DNA of 64,000 nucleotides from Sphingomonas sp. Y57. GTDB taxonomy: Bacteria > Pseudomonadota > Alphaproteobacteria > Sphingomonadales > Sphingomonadaceae. Below, one piece after another: positions 39,954 through 47,962 of the stretch (its first letter is position 1; each line of letters begins with the position of its first letter). The stretch lies in assembly GCF_001015195.1 (NCBI RefSeq), contig NZ_LDES01000107.1:35803-99802 (forward strand), given 5' to 3'. The notes under the pieces are model-generated. The model was not told where the DNA came from. It saw only the letters and a program-made list of their open reading frames with translations, and did no database searches. Made by a program: the position numbers and the translations under genes.

Positions 39954-40041
39954 GTCATCCTGGCGAAAGCCAGGATCTCTCTTCCCTTTCTTTGCTCTGC
40001 CGGGAACAAGCCAGGGAGATTCCGGCTTTCGCTGGATGACG
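39954..40041. repeat. Intergenic inverted repeat, CGTCAT/ATGACG family, copy 3
   Basis: The arms GTCATCCTGGCGAAAGCCAG and CCGGCTTTCGCTGGATGACG flank a centre with TCTCTCTTCC and GGGAGATT. It is a diverged copy of the units at 5363 and 33416 and lies just upstream of the phosphofructokinase gene. Confidence 0.82.
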
Positions 40042-40065
40042 AAGCGGACAGGGAAAGGAGACGAC

Positions 40066-41166
40066 ATGCGCATCGGCGTGCTGACCGGCGGCGGCGACGT
40101 TCCGGGGCTCAATCCCTGCATAAGGTCGATCGCGCTGTCGGCGATCGATCGTGGCTGGGAGGTGATCGGCTTCAGGCGTGGCTGGCAGGGTTTCCTCGAG
40201 ATCGACCCCGCCGAGAAGGAGAGCGTCGCCGCTCACAGCATCACGCTCGACCGCGAGGCGGTGCGCGGGATCGACCGGGTCGGTGGCACCATGCTCCACA
40301 CCTCGCGCACGGACCCGCGCACCGTCGCGGGCGGAGACCGTACCGGCCATGTGCTGAAGGTGCTCGACGCGCTCGGCGTCGATGCGCTGATCACGCTCGG
40401 CGGTGACGGGACGCTGCGCTTCTCGGCGCACCTGTCGGCGCAGGGCTTCCCGGTCGTCTCGATCCCCAAGACGATGGATAACGACGTGTTCGGAACCGAC
40501 TATTGCATCGGCTTCTCGACCGCGATCACGCGATCGGTCGACGCGATCAACGCGCTGCGCACGACCGCCGAGAGCCATGAGCGGATCGCGATCGTCGAGC
40601 TGTTCGGCCGGCGCAGCGGGGAGACAGCCCTGCTCGCCGGTTTCCTGGCGCAGGTCGACCGTACCGTGATCGCTGAGGTGCCTGCCGACCCGGACGTGCT
40701 GCTCCCGCTGCTCGCCGCCGATCGGCGCAGCCGGCCCGGCGCCTATGCGATGTGCGTGATCTCCGAAGGGGCCAGGCTGGCGGGGGACGAGAGCGAGGAT
40801 GGCGACCGTGGCCTGTCGGCGACCAAGCGCAGCGAGACGGCGATCAGCCGGCGGCTGGCGTTGCTGGTCGAGGAGCGCGCGAAGGAGGGCACGATCGTCC
40901 AGCAGCTCGCCTATCTGATGCGGTCGGGCGATCCGGATGCGCTCGACCGGATGGTCGGCTTCGCCTTCGGCGGCCTCGCCATCCAGAAGATCGAGGCCGG
41001 CGAGACGGGGCGGATGCTCGCGCTGCGCGACGGCAATTACTGCCATGTGCCGATCGATACGCTGCTGGGCGGCACCAAGACGGTCGACGTCGAAAGGCTC
41101 TATGACCAGGCGCGCTACCGGCCGAAGCTGACCCATGTCGAGGGCATGCCGATGTTCCTTTATTGA
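40066..41166 (+). CDS. pfkA: 6-phosphofructokinase, Gly/Lys active-site type
   Basis: A 366-residue PfkA-superfamily enzyme that phosphorylates fructose 6-phosphate. GGGDVPGLNPCIR is the phosphate-donor loop. LGGDGTLRFS places Gly115 at the position that is Gly in ATP-dependent enzymes. SIPKTMDNDVFGTDY places Lys135 where pyrophosphate-dependent enzymes have Lys. The Gly/Lys combination is known from ATP-dependent long-type and trypanosomatid enzymes, so ATP is the more likely donor. AAAGGAG upstream supports ATG 40066. tRNA-Leu follows. Confidence 0.87.
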   Translation: MRIGVLTGGGDVPGLNPCIRSIALSAIDRGWEVIGFRRGWQGFLEIDPAEKESVAAHSITLDREAVRGIDRVGGTMLHTSRTDPRTVAGGDRTGHVLKVLDALGVDALITLGGDGTLRFSAHLSAQGFPVVSIPKTMDNDVFGTDYCIGFSTAITRSVDAINALRTTAESHERIAIVELFGRRSGETALLAGFLAQVDRTVIAEVPADPDVLLPLLAADRRSRPGAYAMCVISEGARLAGDESEDGDRGLSATKRSETAISRRLALLVEERAKEGTIVQQLAYLMRSGDPDALDRMVGFAFGGLAIQKIEAGETGRMLALRDGNYCHVPIDTLLGGTKTVDVERLYDQARYRPKLTHVEGMPMFLY

Positions 41167-41279
41167 GCGCGCGGGGCGGCCGGGAAGATTTATCACGATA
41201 GCCCATTGCGCCCCGCCGAACCCTTTGCTAGTGGCGCGGGCCTGCCAGCATCCCGGCCATCCGGGATTCTCCTCGGTGT

Positions 41280-41366
41280 GCGGTCGTGGCGGAACTGGTA
41301 GACGCGCAACGTTGAGGTCGTTGTGGCCGAAAGGCCGTGGAAGTTCGAGTCTTCTCGACCGCACCA
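41280..41366 (+). tRNA. tRNA-Leu (anticodon GAG)
   Basis: The 87-base gene folds as a class II tRNA. The acceptor stem GCGGTCG pairs with CGACCGC, followed by ACCA encoded in the DNA. The anticodon stem CAACG/CGTTG encloses TTGAGGT, giving GAG. A long variable arm (GGCC GAAA GGCC) and a TTCGAGT T-loop are present. It is the last chromosomal feature before the accessory region; a serine recombinase gene lies 190 bases beyond its 3' end. Confidence 0.95.
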
Positions 41367-41552
41367 CCCAGTCTGAAATCGCTGAGTCAAAGAGTTTCCG
41401 CTTCGGCGGAGCTCTCCACTCGCGCGCAGTTCCGCGGGATTTTGGGGACGCGGTGGATAGCGTTGAGGTCGAGAGACGCGCTGAGCTGCGGCATCATGGC
41501 GAAAGAAAAGGGCCGCGTCTCAGGCGGCCTAAATTCTGACCTCAGCGGTGGT

Positions 41553-43238
41553 TCAGGCGATGCCGAGCAGACCGCGCTGGCTGTGCCAGGCGAGTGGAAG
41601 ATCGGTCGCCAGCAGGGACTTTGCCGTGAGGCTGGATGGCTGGCGTCCCTCGACGATGGCGGTGACGATATCGGGGGCCAGGCAGCTGATCGCCAGCAAT
41701 CGTCCCAGCCGCTTGCGGCAGCGGCCGGCTTCGGTTGCGATCTGAAGCAGCGATTTGGTTCCCGATGCGAGCAACAGTTCACGCGCCGCAATGGCCTCGC
41801 CCATCAATGCGAGCAGCTTCGGATCGCGTCTGCGCTCCTGCATTGTGGCTGTGGCGGGCGCGGGAATAATCAATCGGATCTGATGGCCGCGACGGACGCG
41901 CACTGCTTCAGTGGAAATGAGAATGGCTTCTCCATCAGCGAGGCTGGTGGCCAGCTGCGCTGCGAGGCCATTCCGATCCAGCTCGATCTCGATTCGATCC
42001 GGTTGCAATGTGATCCGCCGAACGAGGGCATCGATCAGTCTGCCCTTCTCCGAGGATGATGGGCCAAGCAGATAGGCGGCGGCTATGTCGGCCTTGCTCA
42101 AGCTTCGGTGAAGTGTGCTCGCGTCATGCTCTGGAGCCAGCAGGGCGCTCAGCCCGGAGCTGTCCTTCAGAAACTCGGCGAGACGGCGGCAAACCAATGC
42201 CTCGATGTCATGCGCGGACACGCGCCATGCCGGTCCGCCATCGAGAGCGTCTGCCCGCGTGATGTAATAGCGATAGCGCTGCGAGCCCTTGTTCGCATGG
42301 CTGGGACTCATTGGCCGGTCAGCCCCATCGTGAAGAAGACCGATCAGCAAACTCGAATGCTGGGCGCGGAGTCGGCGGGCGCCGCCATTGGCTCCTGCCG
42401 CGATCTTGTCCTGAACCTGCTGCCAGAGCTCGACCGGGACGATGGGGTTATGGTCGCCCGGATAGGCGACGCCCTTGTGAACGATCTCCCCGAGATAGAT
42501 GCGGTTGGACAGAAGGTGGTAGAGCGTTCCTCGCCGGAAGACACAGCCCCCTCTATGGGGGCCGCTGGTTTGCCGCTGGACCTTGGTACGATAGCCGTCC
42601 CGATCCAGCTCTTCGACCAGTTCCCTGACCGAGCCGAGATCGAGATAGCGTCGCATGATGTGACGGACCGTCTCGGCCTCTTCCTCGTGAACGACGAGCT
42701 TGCGATCCTGGACGATATAGCCGAGCGGCACAGGGCCTCCCATCCAGAGGCCTTTCTTCTTCGAAGCGGCGATCTTGTCGCGGATGCGCTCGCCGGTGAC
42801 CTCGCGTTCGAACTGGGCAAAGGACAGCAGCACGTTGAGCATGAGCCGGCCCATGCTCGTCGTGGTGTTGAACGCCTGGGTGACTGAAACGAAGCTGGCG
42901 CCTGCCGCATCGAGAATCTCGACGATCTTGGCGAAGTCGGCGAGACTGCGGGTCAGCCGGTCGATCTTGTAGAGAACGATGACATCGACCTTGCCGCCGG
43001 CGACATCGGCCAGCAGCCGCTTGAGACCTGGCCGCTCCATATTGCCGCCTGAAAAGCCGCCATCGTCATAGCGATCCGGCGCCAGCGTCCAGCCCTCATG
43101 GCGCTGGCTCAGGATATAAGCGGAGCAGGCGTCAAACTGGGCGTCGAGGCTGTTATATTCCTGTTCGAGGCCGTCCTCGGTCGATTTGCGGGTGTAGACC
43201 GCGCAGCGAAGCTTAGTGCCGCGTCGATCGTCAGCCAC
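41553..43238 (-). CDS. Large serine recombinase
   Basis: A 561-residue site-specific recombinase. The N-terminal resolvase domain has the nucleophile in AVYTRKSTEDG and the conserved YDDGGFSGGNMERPGLKRLL, VLYKIDRLTRSL and FEREVTGERIRDKI. The Recombinase domain follows with GLWMGGPVPLGY. The zinc-ribbon Cys motif common in this class is not seen. It forms an operon with the DUF2924 and DUF3489 genes, a trio often found together in alphaproteobacterial islands. Location by tRNA-Leu suggests integration there. Confidence 0.92.
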   Translation of the reverse strand: MADDRRGTKLRCAVYTRKSTEDGLEQEYNSLDAQFDACSAYILSQRHEGWTLAPDRYDDGGFSGGNMERPGLKRLLADVAGGKVDVIVLYKIDRLTRSLADFAKIVEILDAAGASFVSVTQAFNTTTSMGRLMLNVLLSFAQFEREVTGERIRDKIAASKKKGLWMGGPVPLGYIVQDRKLVVHEEEAETVRHIMRRYLDLGSVRELVEELDRDGYRTKVQRQTSGPHRGGCVFRRGTLYHLLSNRIYLGEIVHKGVAYPGDHNPIVPVELWQQVQDKIAAGANGGARRLRAQHSSLLIGLLHDGADRPMSPSHANKGSQRYRYYITRADALDGGPAWRVSAHDIEALVCRRLAEFLKDSSGLSALLAPEHDASTLHRSLSKADIAAAYLLGPSSSEKGRLIDALVRRITLQPDRIEIELDRNGLAAQLATSLADGEAILISTEAVRVRRGHQIRLIIPAPATATMQERRRDPKLLALMGEAIAARELLLASGTKSLLQIATEAGRCRKRLGRLLAISCLAPDIVTAIVEGRQPSSLTAKSLLATDLPLAWHSQRGLLGIA

Positions 43239-43647
43239 GGCTAGCTACTCCGAAGAAGCGAGGGCCGGACCAGTGCGCGCCTGTGACTTCTCGCGCGATG
43301 GCGGAGAGGGAGGGATAGTGCCGGTCGTTCCAGAGAAAGCCTTTCTCAAGGGCCTCGACCGAAATGGTCTGGCTGTTCCACTCACGTACGAAGCGAGTGC
43401 CGGGCCGAACTTCCGCGGTTGGTTTGATGGTCTCGGCCTCCTTTGATGACGCGCGTTGTAGCTCGCGCAGAACCGCTGCCGGCAAGCCGCCATGGCGCCG
43501 TTCCTGCAGGCGATGGGCGAGCAGGCGTTTCAGCAGAGCATCGGACACCGAGGGCGGTTCGGCTGCGCCCGCCCTCAGCCATTCCTCGCGGAGCTGCGCC
43601 GACGACATGGTCGTCAGCGCAGTCAGCTGCTTGTCGGTTTTCGACAT
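43231..43647 (-). CDS. DUF2924 family protein
   Basis: A 138-residue protein whose C-terminal half (RPGTRFVREWNSQTISVEAL, then FLWNDRHYPSLSAIAREVTG and SGPRFFG) is the DUF2924 signature. It overlaps the recombinase start by 8 bases and follows the DUF3489 gene by 2 bases. The family is almost always next to a serine recombinase and may assist recombination or act as a DNA-binding accessory; this is inference. The N-terminal half is helical. Confidence 0.88.
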   Translation of the reverse strand: MSKTDKQLTALTTMSSAQLREEWLRAGAAEPPSVSDALLKRLLAHRLQERRHGGLPAAVLRELQRASSKEAETIKPTAEVRPGTRFVREWNSQTISVEALEKGFLWNDRHYPSLSAIAREVTGAHWSGPRFFGVASRG

Positions 43648-43649
43648 GG

Positions 43650-44126
43650 TCAGGCGACAGCCATGGTGGCGTAACAGGTCGCGCCGTCACGGGTCGCCTT
43701 TTCGAGGATATGGCCTTTCTTGCGCAGGCCGGTCAGAGCCGCGCGTGTCGTGTGCGGCAACCAACCCGTCGCATCGATGAGTTCAGCCAGCGTCGCTCCC
43801 TGCTCCCGGCGGAGCATGTCCAGCACCATATCGATTTTCTTCACCGGTTTTGCGGTCGGAGGCTGCACCTCGCCTGCGGCTGCTTTGCCTTTGTCGGTAA
43901 TGATGAGACCGAAGGTCTTGCCTTCTCCGATTCGCCAGACCTGAGTCTGATCGCCGGTTTCGACCTCCATCGCGAACTTGTGTTGGAGCAACTCGCCATA
44001 GGAGGTGCGGAGCATCTCACTCAGCTCGCCAAGTCCTTCCGGTGGCGGCAGCAAATTACCGTCAGGTCGCGTTGCGGCGGCGGACAGGATGAGCTTGTGG
44101 ATGTCAGTAAGCTTGAACTTGGCCAT
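43650..44126 (-). CDS. DUF3489 family protein
   Basis: A 158-residue protein. The C-terminal part (KIDMVLDMLRREQGATLAEL and IDATGWLPHTTRAALTGLRK) forms a winged-helix-like domain matching DUF3489, with the typical GHILEKATRDG end. The N-terminal part is a second helical region. It is the first gene of the minus-strand recombinase trio, with GGAGACC upstream of its start. DNA binding is likely from the winged-helix look, but not shown. Confidence 0.87.
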   Translation of the reverse strand: MAKFKLTDIHKLILSAAATRPDGNLLPPPEGLGELSEMLRTSYGELLQHKFAMEVETGDQTQVWRIGEGKTFGLIITDKGKAAAGEVQPPTAKPVKKIDMVLDMLRREQGATLAELIDATGWLPHTTRAALTGLRKKGHILEKATRDGATCYATMAVA

Positions 44127-44403
44127 GGATGGTCTCCTTTAGGGAGCGACGTCATGTCGTTCCCACCACCCACAGCCCCGCCGGTCAGACCGATCAGGGC
44201 GGCGGCCAATATCCAGGGCCGCGATTCAGTGACGACACCAACGCTCTGCCGGCGACGGAAGTCGAGCGAATTGTGGCCGTGGCGAATGGCAATGCCCTTT
44301 GCTCCATTGTAGATTTAATGACTGGAACGGGGCCGGGTCCGGCCTGTCCGGTTCTAGGCGCGAAAATGGGTGAAGCTGCCGTTCGTTTGAACCGACACGC
44401 CGG

Positions 44404-44580
44404 TCAGCAGCCGCCGACATACCCGTCATTCTCCGCTTCGGAATAGGCCGTCGAAAGCTGTGCTCCGTTCAGGCACTCGCCAGGAACGGCAAATGGGTCG
44501 CTGGCGGACCTGCACCTCTTGGTAGATTGGTCGCGAAAGCAGATATCATCGAGGTTGCCCCCGACGGGAAATGTCACCAT
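44404..44580 (-). CDS. Small Cys-containing hypothetical protein
   Basis: A 58-residue frame starting MVTFPVGGNLDDICFRDQ and ending DGYVGGC, with four Cys. AGAGGA lies 6 bases before ATG 44580. A longer frame to 44628 uses bases of the neighbouring transposon end and cannot be ancestral. The transposon inserted about 23 bases upstream of this start, so its promoter is likely displaced. No family is recognised. Confidence 0.45.
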   Translation of the reverse strand: MVTFPVGGNLDDICFRDQSTKRCRSASDPFAVPGECLNGAQLSTAYSEAENDGYVGGC

Positions 44581-44602
44581 CTCGTTTCCTCTATGTTCTG
44601 AA

Positions 44603-44633
44603 ATCCGCTTGGCGATTACGTATTTCACAAACC
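44603..44633. repeat. Left target duplication and terminal inverted repeat of the IS1595-type transposon
   Basis: ATCCGCTT (44603-44610) is the left copy of an 8-bp target duplication. The 23-bp end starts GGCGATTACGTATTT and continues to 44633 with ACAAACC; it matches the right end at 22 of 23 positions. Confidence 0.93.
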
Positions 44634-44671
44634 ATCTTCTCGTTGCGGAGGCGTTCCGCTATGAGTGAGGG

Positions 44672-45046
44672 ATGGGAAGAACGCAGATCGGGGGTGGTTT
44701 ACTGGCGCTCGTATCGGGCTTCGCTGCGGCGTTGCTTCCGATGACGTGGCCACAGCCATCCGCTTTAGAGCTTGGGATCGCGTGGAGTATCCTCGCGATC
44801 CTTGCCGCGCTTGGCATCTTCCTTATGTTCAAAACGCCGAAGGAAGATGGGATGTCGAGTGGTAACGGAAGTGGGCCTACGCCGCCTAGTCGCCCCAAAG
44901 GGCCAGTAGGCATCTACATGGAGGGATGCACAAACTCTGTCACGGAGGGAAACATCATTGAGGGATTCGACAACCCCATTGTCGACATAGGGGGGGCTAA
45001 CAACACTCACCAGCGTAATATCTTCCGCCGGAAGAAAAAGCCCTAA
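44672..45046 (+). CDS. Hypothetical membrane protein with a beta-helix-like tail, transposon passenger
   Basis: A 124-residue protein. The first 55 residues contain two hydrophobic segments (LLALVSGFAAALLPMTW and LGIAWSILAILAALGIFLMF). After a Gly/Ser/Pro linker the C-terminal part (VGIYMEGCTNSVTEGNIIEG followed by DNPIVDI) resembles turns of a right-handed beta-helix, ending in RRKKKP. It is the only plus-strand passenger, 39 bases inside the left end. No function is assigned. Confidence 0.6.
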   Translation: MGRTQIGGGLLALVSGFAAALLPMTWPQPSALELGIAWSILAILAALGIFLMFKTPKEDGMSSGNGSGPTPPSRPKGPVGIYMEGCTNSVTEGNIIEGFDNPIVDIGGANNTHQRNIFRRKKKP

Positions 45047-45107
45047 TCCGGCTTTATCCCTAGCCGGGCACTTCTCGACCAGCCTCCTCATCCGCCCATT
45101 GAACCCT

Positions 45108-45266
45108 TCATCCTTCATAGCGGGCAATGAGCCGGTCCAACCGATCAAGCAATTGGCGTGCACCGGGCGTCCAACCATCGCGATCGAAGTAGGACACCAT
45201 CTCCCGGCGCTGGGCGTGAAGCTGGGCGACAAGCTCTTCACAAGTCGGCATCACAAACTCAACCAT
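45108..45266 (-). CDS. 52-residue hypothetical protein, transposon passenger
   Basis: The frame starts MVEFVMPTCEELVAQLHAQR and ends RLIARYEG. It is charged and mostly helical, with a WTPGARQLLDRLDRLI segment. It begins 2 bases after the stop of the 46-residue gene on the same strand, and codon use looks coding. Tight spacing suggests one operon with the 312-residue and nucleotidyltransferase-like genes. No family is named. Confidence 0.6.
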   Translation of the reverse strand: MVEFVMPTCEELVAQLHAQRREMVSYFDRDGWTPGARQLLDRLDRLIARYEG

Positions 45267-45268
45267 GT

Positions 45269-45409
45269 TCAATCCTTTCGCTTCTCAGCGGGCTTCTGGC
45301 TTGCCAATGCCCTTAATCGCTTCTTGAAGCGGTCCTCGTCGTCGTCGCACTCTAGCTCGCGCGCGGCTTCCTTGAATTTGTCGAGCTGGGATTTGGGCTC
45401 GTCGGTCAT
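45269..45409 (-). CDS. 46-residue acidic/basic hypothetical protein, transposon passenger
   Basis: The frame starts MTDEPKSQLDKFKEAARELE and continues CDDDEDRFKKRLR. Its ATG overlaps the stop of the 312-residue gene by 4 bases and GAAGGAAGG precedes it. Similar tiny proteins are common on plasmids and phages. Helical, highly charged; possibly an adaptor or antitoxin-like partner, but nothing proves it. Confidence 0.6.
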   Translation of the reverse strand: MTDEPKSQLDKFKEAARELECDDDEDRFKKRLRALASQKPAEKRKD

Positions 45410-46344
45410 GGAGAACCTTCCTTCGTGCTGACAGGCACCAATTTCTGAAGTTTGAGCGAGCGCGTTTCATTGCCCGTCGCCACGACCCGAGAAACCTTCT
45501 CATTGATAGTCGCCAGGTAGGGCGCACCGACCGTCGTTTTTTCCTTCACGAAATCATCAGCCAAGCCGCCTTGGAAACTCTCCCCGCCGGGCACGACCAA
45601 ATGAAATTTTCCGATCTCAATATCGAGACCAACAAGAATACCTTTTGCATCGAACGTATTAGGTTCTTCGTCCTTTGCATTATGGAAGATCGTGCTTAGA
45701 TCAAAGAAGCGGTTCTTTTCGATAAACTGGCCGCGCTGAACACCATCTGGCCGCTTGATCACCAGATCGACAGCCGTTTCCCATTTAGCATTAACATCGA
45801 CCCACCGGCAGAGTTGAGTGACGAGAGCAGGACCCAAATGCCTAGAGGCATCGACAGCGGCGTCGCTATCGGAAACGTCGAGGAACTCCGAAAATACATC
45901 GATTACTTCGTCAAGCTCTCCCTTCAGGAGATCGCGCTCGTTTTCAACGGCGAGTACAATCCCCAAAGAGCCTGGGTACGTATAAGCAAAATTGAGCCGC
46001 GTCTTTGCTTCGATTTCGCGCGAGTATTTTGCTTTTGCCTTTGGTCCTGCCTTTAGAAAATCGGCCGCGCCCGTAAAGGATCGCTGAAAGGCATGCACGC
46101 TATCGGCAACCGCCTCGACGGCATAAATGTCAGAGCCACTGATCAAGCGGTATCGTATCAGGTCTATAGAACCGGTGGCCGCGAACCTCTCTAAAAGCTC
46201 TTGGCTCCGGGCCGCTCGGCGCTGGGCGGAGCCAAGGCCCAAGGCAAGTCGCTCATTAGCGGGGTCGGACCTGAGGGCAAACTCCATCCTCTGCACAATC
46301 GACGTGTGCTCTCGAACCTGAGATAGCGCCTCCGAAAAGTCCAT
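45406..46344 (-). CDS. 312-residue protein of unknown function, transposon passenger
   Basis: No family is recognised. The N-terminal third is helical (ALSQVREHTSIVQRMEFAL, then ERLALGLGSAQRRAARSQEL). The middle has NFAYTYPGSLGIVLAVENER and a DUF-like beta/alpha region, and the C-terminal part is beta-rich (FDAKGILVGLDIEIGKFHLV, then ATINEKVSRVV). No membrane segment or signal peptide. It follows the nucleotidyltransferase-like gene by 31 bases and overlaps a tiny gene, so it probably works with them. GC is lower than in the core genome. Confidence 0.75.
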   Translation of the reverse strand: MDFSEALSQVREHTSIVQRMEFALRSDPANERLALGLGSAQRRAARSQELLERFAATGSIDLIRYRLISGSDIYAVEAVADSVHAFQRSFTGAADFLKAGPKAKAKYSREIEAKTRLNFAYTYPGSLGIVLAVENERDLLKGELDEVIDVFSEFLDVSDSDAAVDASRHLGPALVTQLCRWVDVNAKWETAVDLVIKRPDGVQRGQFIEKNRFFDLSTIFHNAKDEEPNTFDAKGILVGLDIEIGKFHLVVPGGESFQGGLADDFVKEKTTVGAPYLATINEKVSRVVATGNETRSLKLQKLVPVSTKEGSP

Positions 46345-46375
46345 ACTTACCTGAAGGGGATCACGACAAAACCCT

Positions 46376-46867
46376 TTAACCAGCTTGAGTTACGCTCCCT
46401 CGACCACTGCCATGCCCAGCCATCTGGATCGTTATCCCCGCCATGCAGGGGTGCGCCTTAGGATAAAGTTGGCAGAGAAAAAGATCAAGGCATTTATCAA
46501 ATCCGGGATTGTAGTCGTCGAACTTTTTTAAATAAGAAAATGCATCTTCATCTAGGTTGTCAATAACTTCACTTAAAACCATAAGAGAGCCGTCGATGTC
46601 ATCAGGCTCAGGGCATTTGGTTATAAAGCTGCCATCTAACCACAGTTCGCACGGTATTTGATATTGTTTCAATGGTTGGAGGACTGACGTTTTAAATTCC
46701 TGCCAAATTGTTGAACGCGAGCTACCACCCAGCCCCACCACGAACTGAGTTTCAAAATCGCCGATCGTCATTTCGTGACGGCCAGCCGACAGCAGCGGTT
46801 CGTAGTCCTTCTTCAACGCCCCCGGTCTCTCTTGTTCCCTTCGGTTCGCAGACGTAACGGGGCCCAC
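46376..46867 (-). CDS. DUF6932-like nucleotidyltransferase-fold protein, transposon passenger
   Basis: A 163-residue protein. LSAGRHEMTIGDFETQFV is followed by CELWLDGSFITKCPEPDDID, which contains the GS-x-D/E-x-D pattern of minimal nucleotidyltransferases (Gly-Ser, then Asp-Asp-Ile-Asp). This arrangement matches DUF6932 proteins, seen beside unknown partners in mobile DNA. Such folds occur in toxin-antitoxin and phage-defence systems that modify proteins or RNA. ATG 46867 is tentative, with no clear ribosome site. The low GC of 46480-46700 suggests recent transfer. Confidence 0.65.
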   Translation of the reverse strand: MGPVTSANRREQERPGALKKDYEPLLSAGRHEMTIGDFETQFVVGLGGSSRSTIWQEFKTSVLQPLKQYQIPCELWLDGSFITKCPEPDDIDGSLMVLSEVIDNLDEDAFSYLKKFDDYNPGFDKCLDLFLCQLYPKAHPCMAGITIQMAGHGSGRGSVTQAG

Positions 46868-46957
46868 TACCGAGAGTCAAACGTCTCCCAGCCTCTGTGC
46901 GGTTTGGTACGCCACCGACTACGCCTTTTGGGAGAGGGGCCCTTTCTCTCCGCCTTC

Positions 46958-47920
46958 TTACCGGCCGAACCAGCTACCAGTAGCACGGTAGGTCAGCCGC
47001 TTGCCGACAATGCCCCTCACTGCGTTATCCGCGCGAGCCTTGTCGTCGATGCCCAGCTTCGCACGGTTGCAATACCGGAAGTCGAACTCAGCGAGGTAGC
47101 GGTGCAGATGCTGCTCGCCGCAATGCTGATAGACGCCCTTCATGCCGCGCTTGAAGATCGAGAACGAGCCTTCGACCGTGTTCGTGTAAACGTCGCCCCG
47201 GCCATACTCGCCGATCGAGTGATTGACGGTTTCGTGGCTCGCGAAGTCCTTACCGAGCATCTTGTAGAGCCGGGCCTGATCAGTGATCAGTCGGGCCTCC
47301 TTGGCGATGTTGGCCTTCACGATCGGCTCCACATAGCAGGAGATCATCTGGTCGAAGTTGAACGAGCGTATCTGGCCGCTGTCGCGATCGACGAGGCTGA
47401 TGACCTTCATTTTGTGCGCGCCGGACTGGCGGACGGGCTGACCTTTGAGGACGCCGATATAGGTCTCGTCGACCTCGACCGCGCCACCGCCCGAACCGAA
47501 CGGAACGGCAAGCTCGCCGGAGCGCAGAGCTTCGCGGATGCGATGCGAGAGGAACCACGCGCTGTTGTACTGGACCTCAAGGATGCGACTAAGCTGGTGC
47601 GAGCTGATGCCCTTCTTGCTCGACACGATCAGGTGAACAGCCTGGAGCATCTTGTGCAGGGGAAGCTTGGCATCCTCAAACACGGTGCCGACCTTGGCCG
47701 TAAATTGCTTCCGGCACTCACCGCACTTCTTGAGGCCATGGCGGACAACGCCCTCGGGGTTCTTCTTGCTGGGCTTCGAGCGGACGCCTTCCAGCTTGTA
47801 GACCCGGCCACCGACAACGCCGCAGTGCGGGCATACGATGCCGTCCGCCCAAATCACGCTTTCGAGATATTCGAAGGCAGCGGCTTCATCGTGAAAGCGG
47901 GGCTGAGAGAGAACGGACAT
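46958..47920 (-). CDS. IS1595-family transposase
   Basis: A 320-residue transposase. An N-terminal zinc ribbon (VCPHCGVVGG and KKCGECRKQF) precedes the ISXO2-like DDE domain: AVEVDETYIGVLKGQPV with the first Asp, LITDQARLYKMLG with the second, and TNTVEGSFSIFKRGMKGVYQHC with the catalytic Glu/Asn region. FRYCNRAKLGIDD is the typical end. It is intact and lies near the right end of the transposon, transcribed inward. Confidence 0.93.
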   Translation of the reverse strand: MSVLSQPRFHDEAAAFEYLESVIWADGIVCPHCGVVGGRVYKLEGVRSKPSKKNPEGVVRHGLKKCGECRKQFTAKVGTVFEDAKLPLHKMLQAVHLIVSSKKGISSHQLSRILEVQYNSAWFLSHRIREALRSGELAVPFGSGGGAVEVDETYIGVLKGQPVRQSGAHKMKVISLVDRDSGQIRSFNFDQMISCYVEPIVKANIAKEARLITDQARLYKMLGKDFASHETVNHSIGEYGRGDVYTNTVEGSFSIFKRGMKGVYQHCGEQHLHRYLAEFDFRYCNRAKLGIDDKARADNAVRGIVGKRLTYRATGSWFGR

Positions 47921-47962
47921 TCGGTAGGCTCCTTATGCCTCTGTTCCTACCGTGTTCCGTTG

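Noticed and set aside
44127..44403. Possible genes between the DUF3489 gene and the 58-residue gene
   Set aside because: Frames on both strands lack ribosome sites and coding-like codon use; nothing is recognised in these 277 bases.
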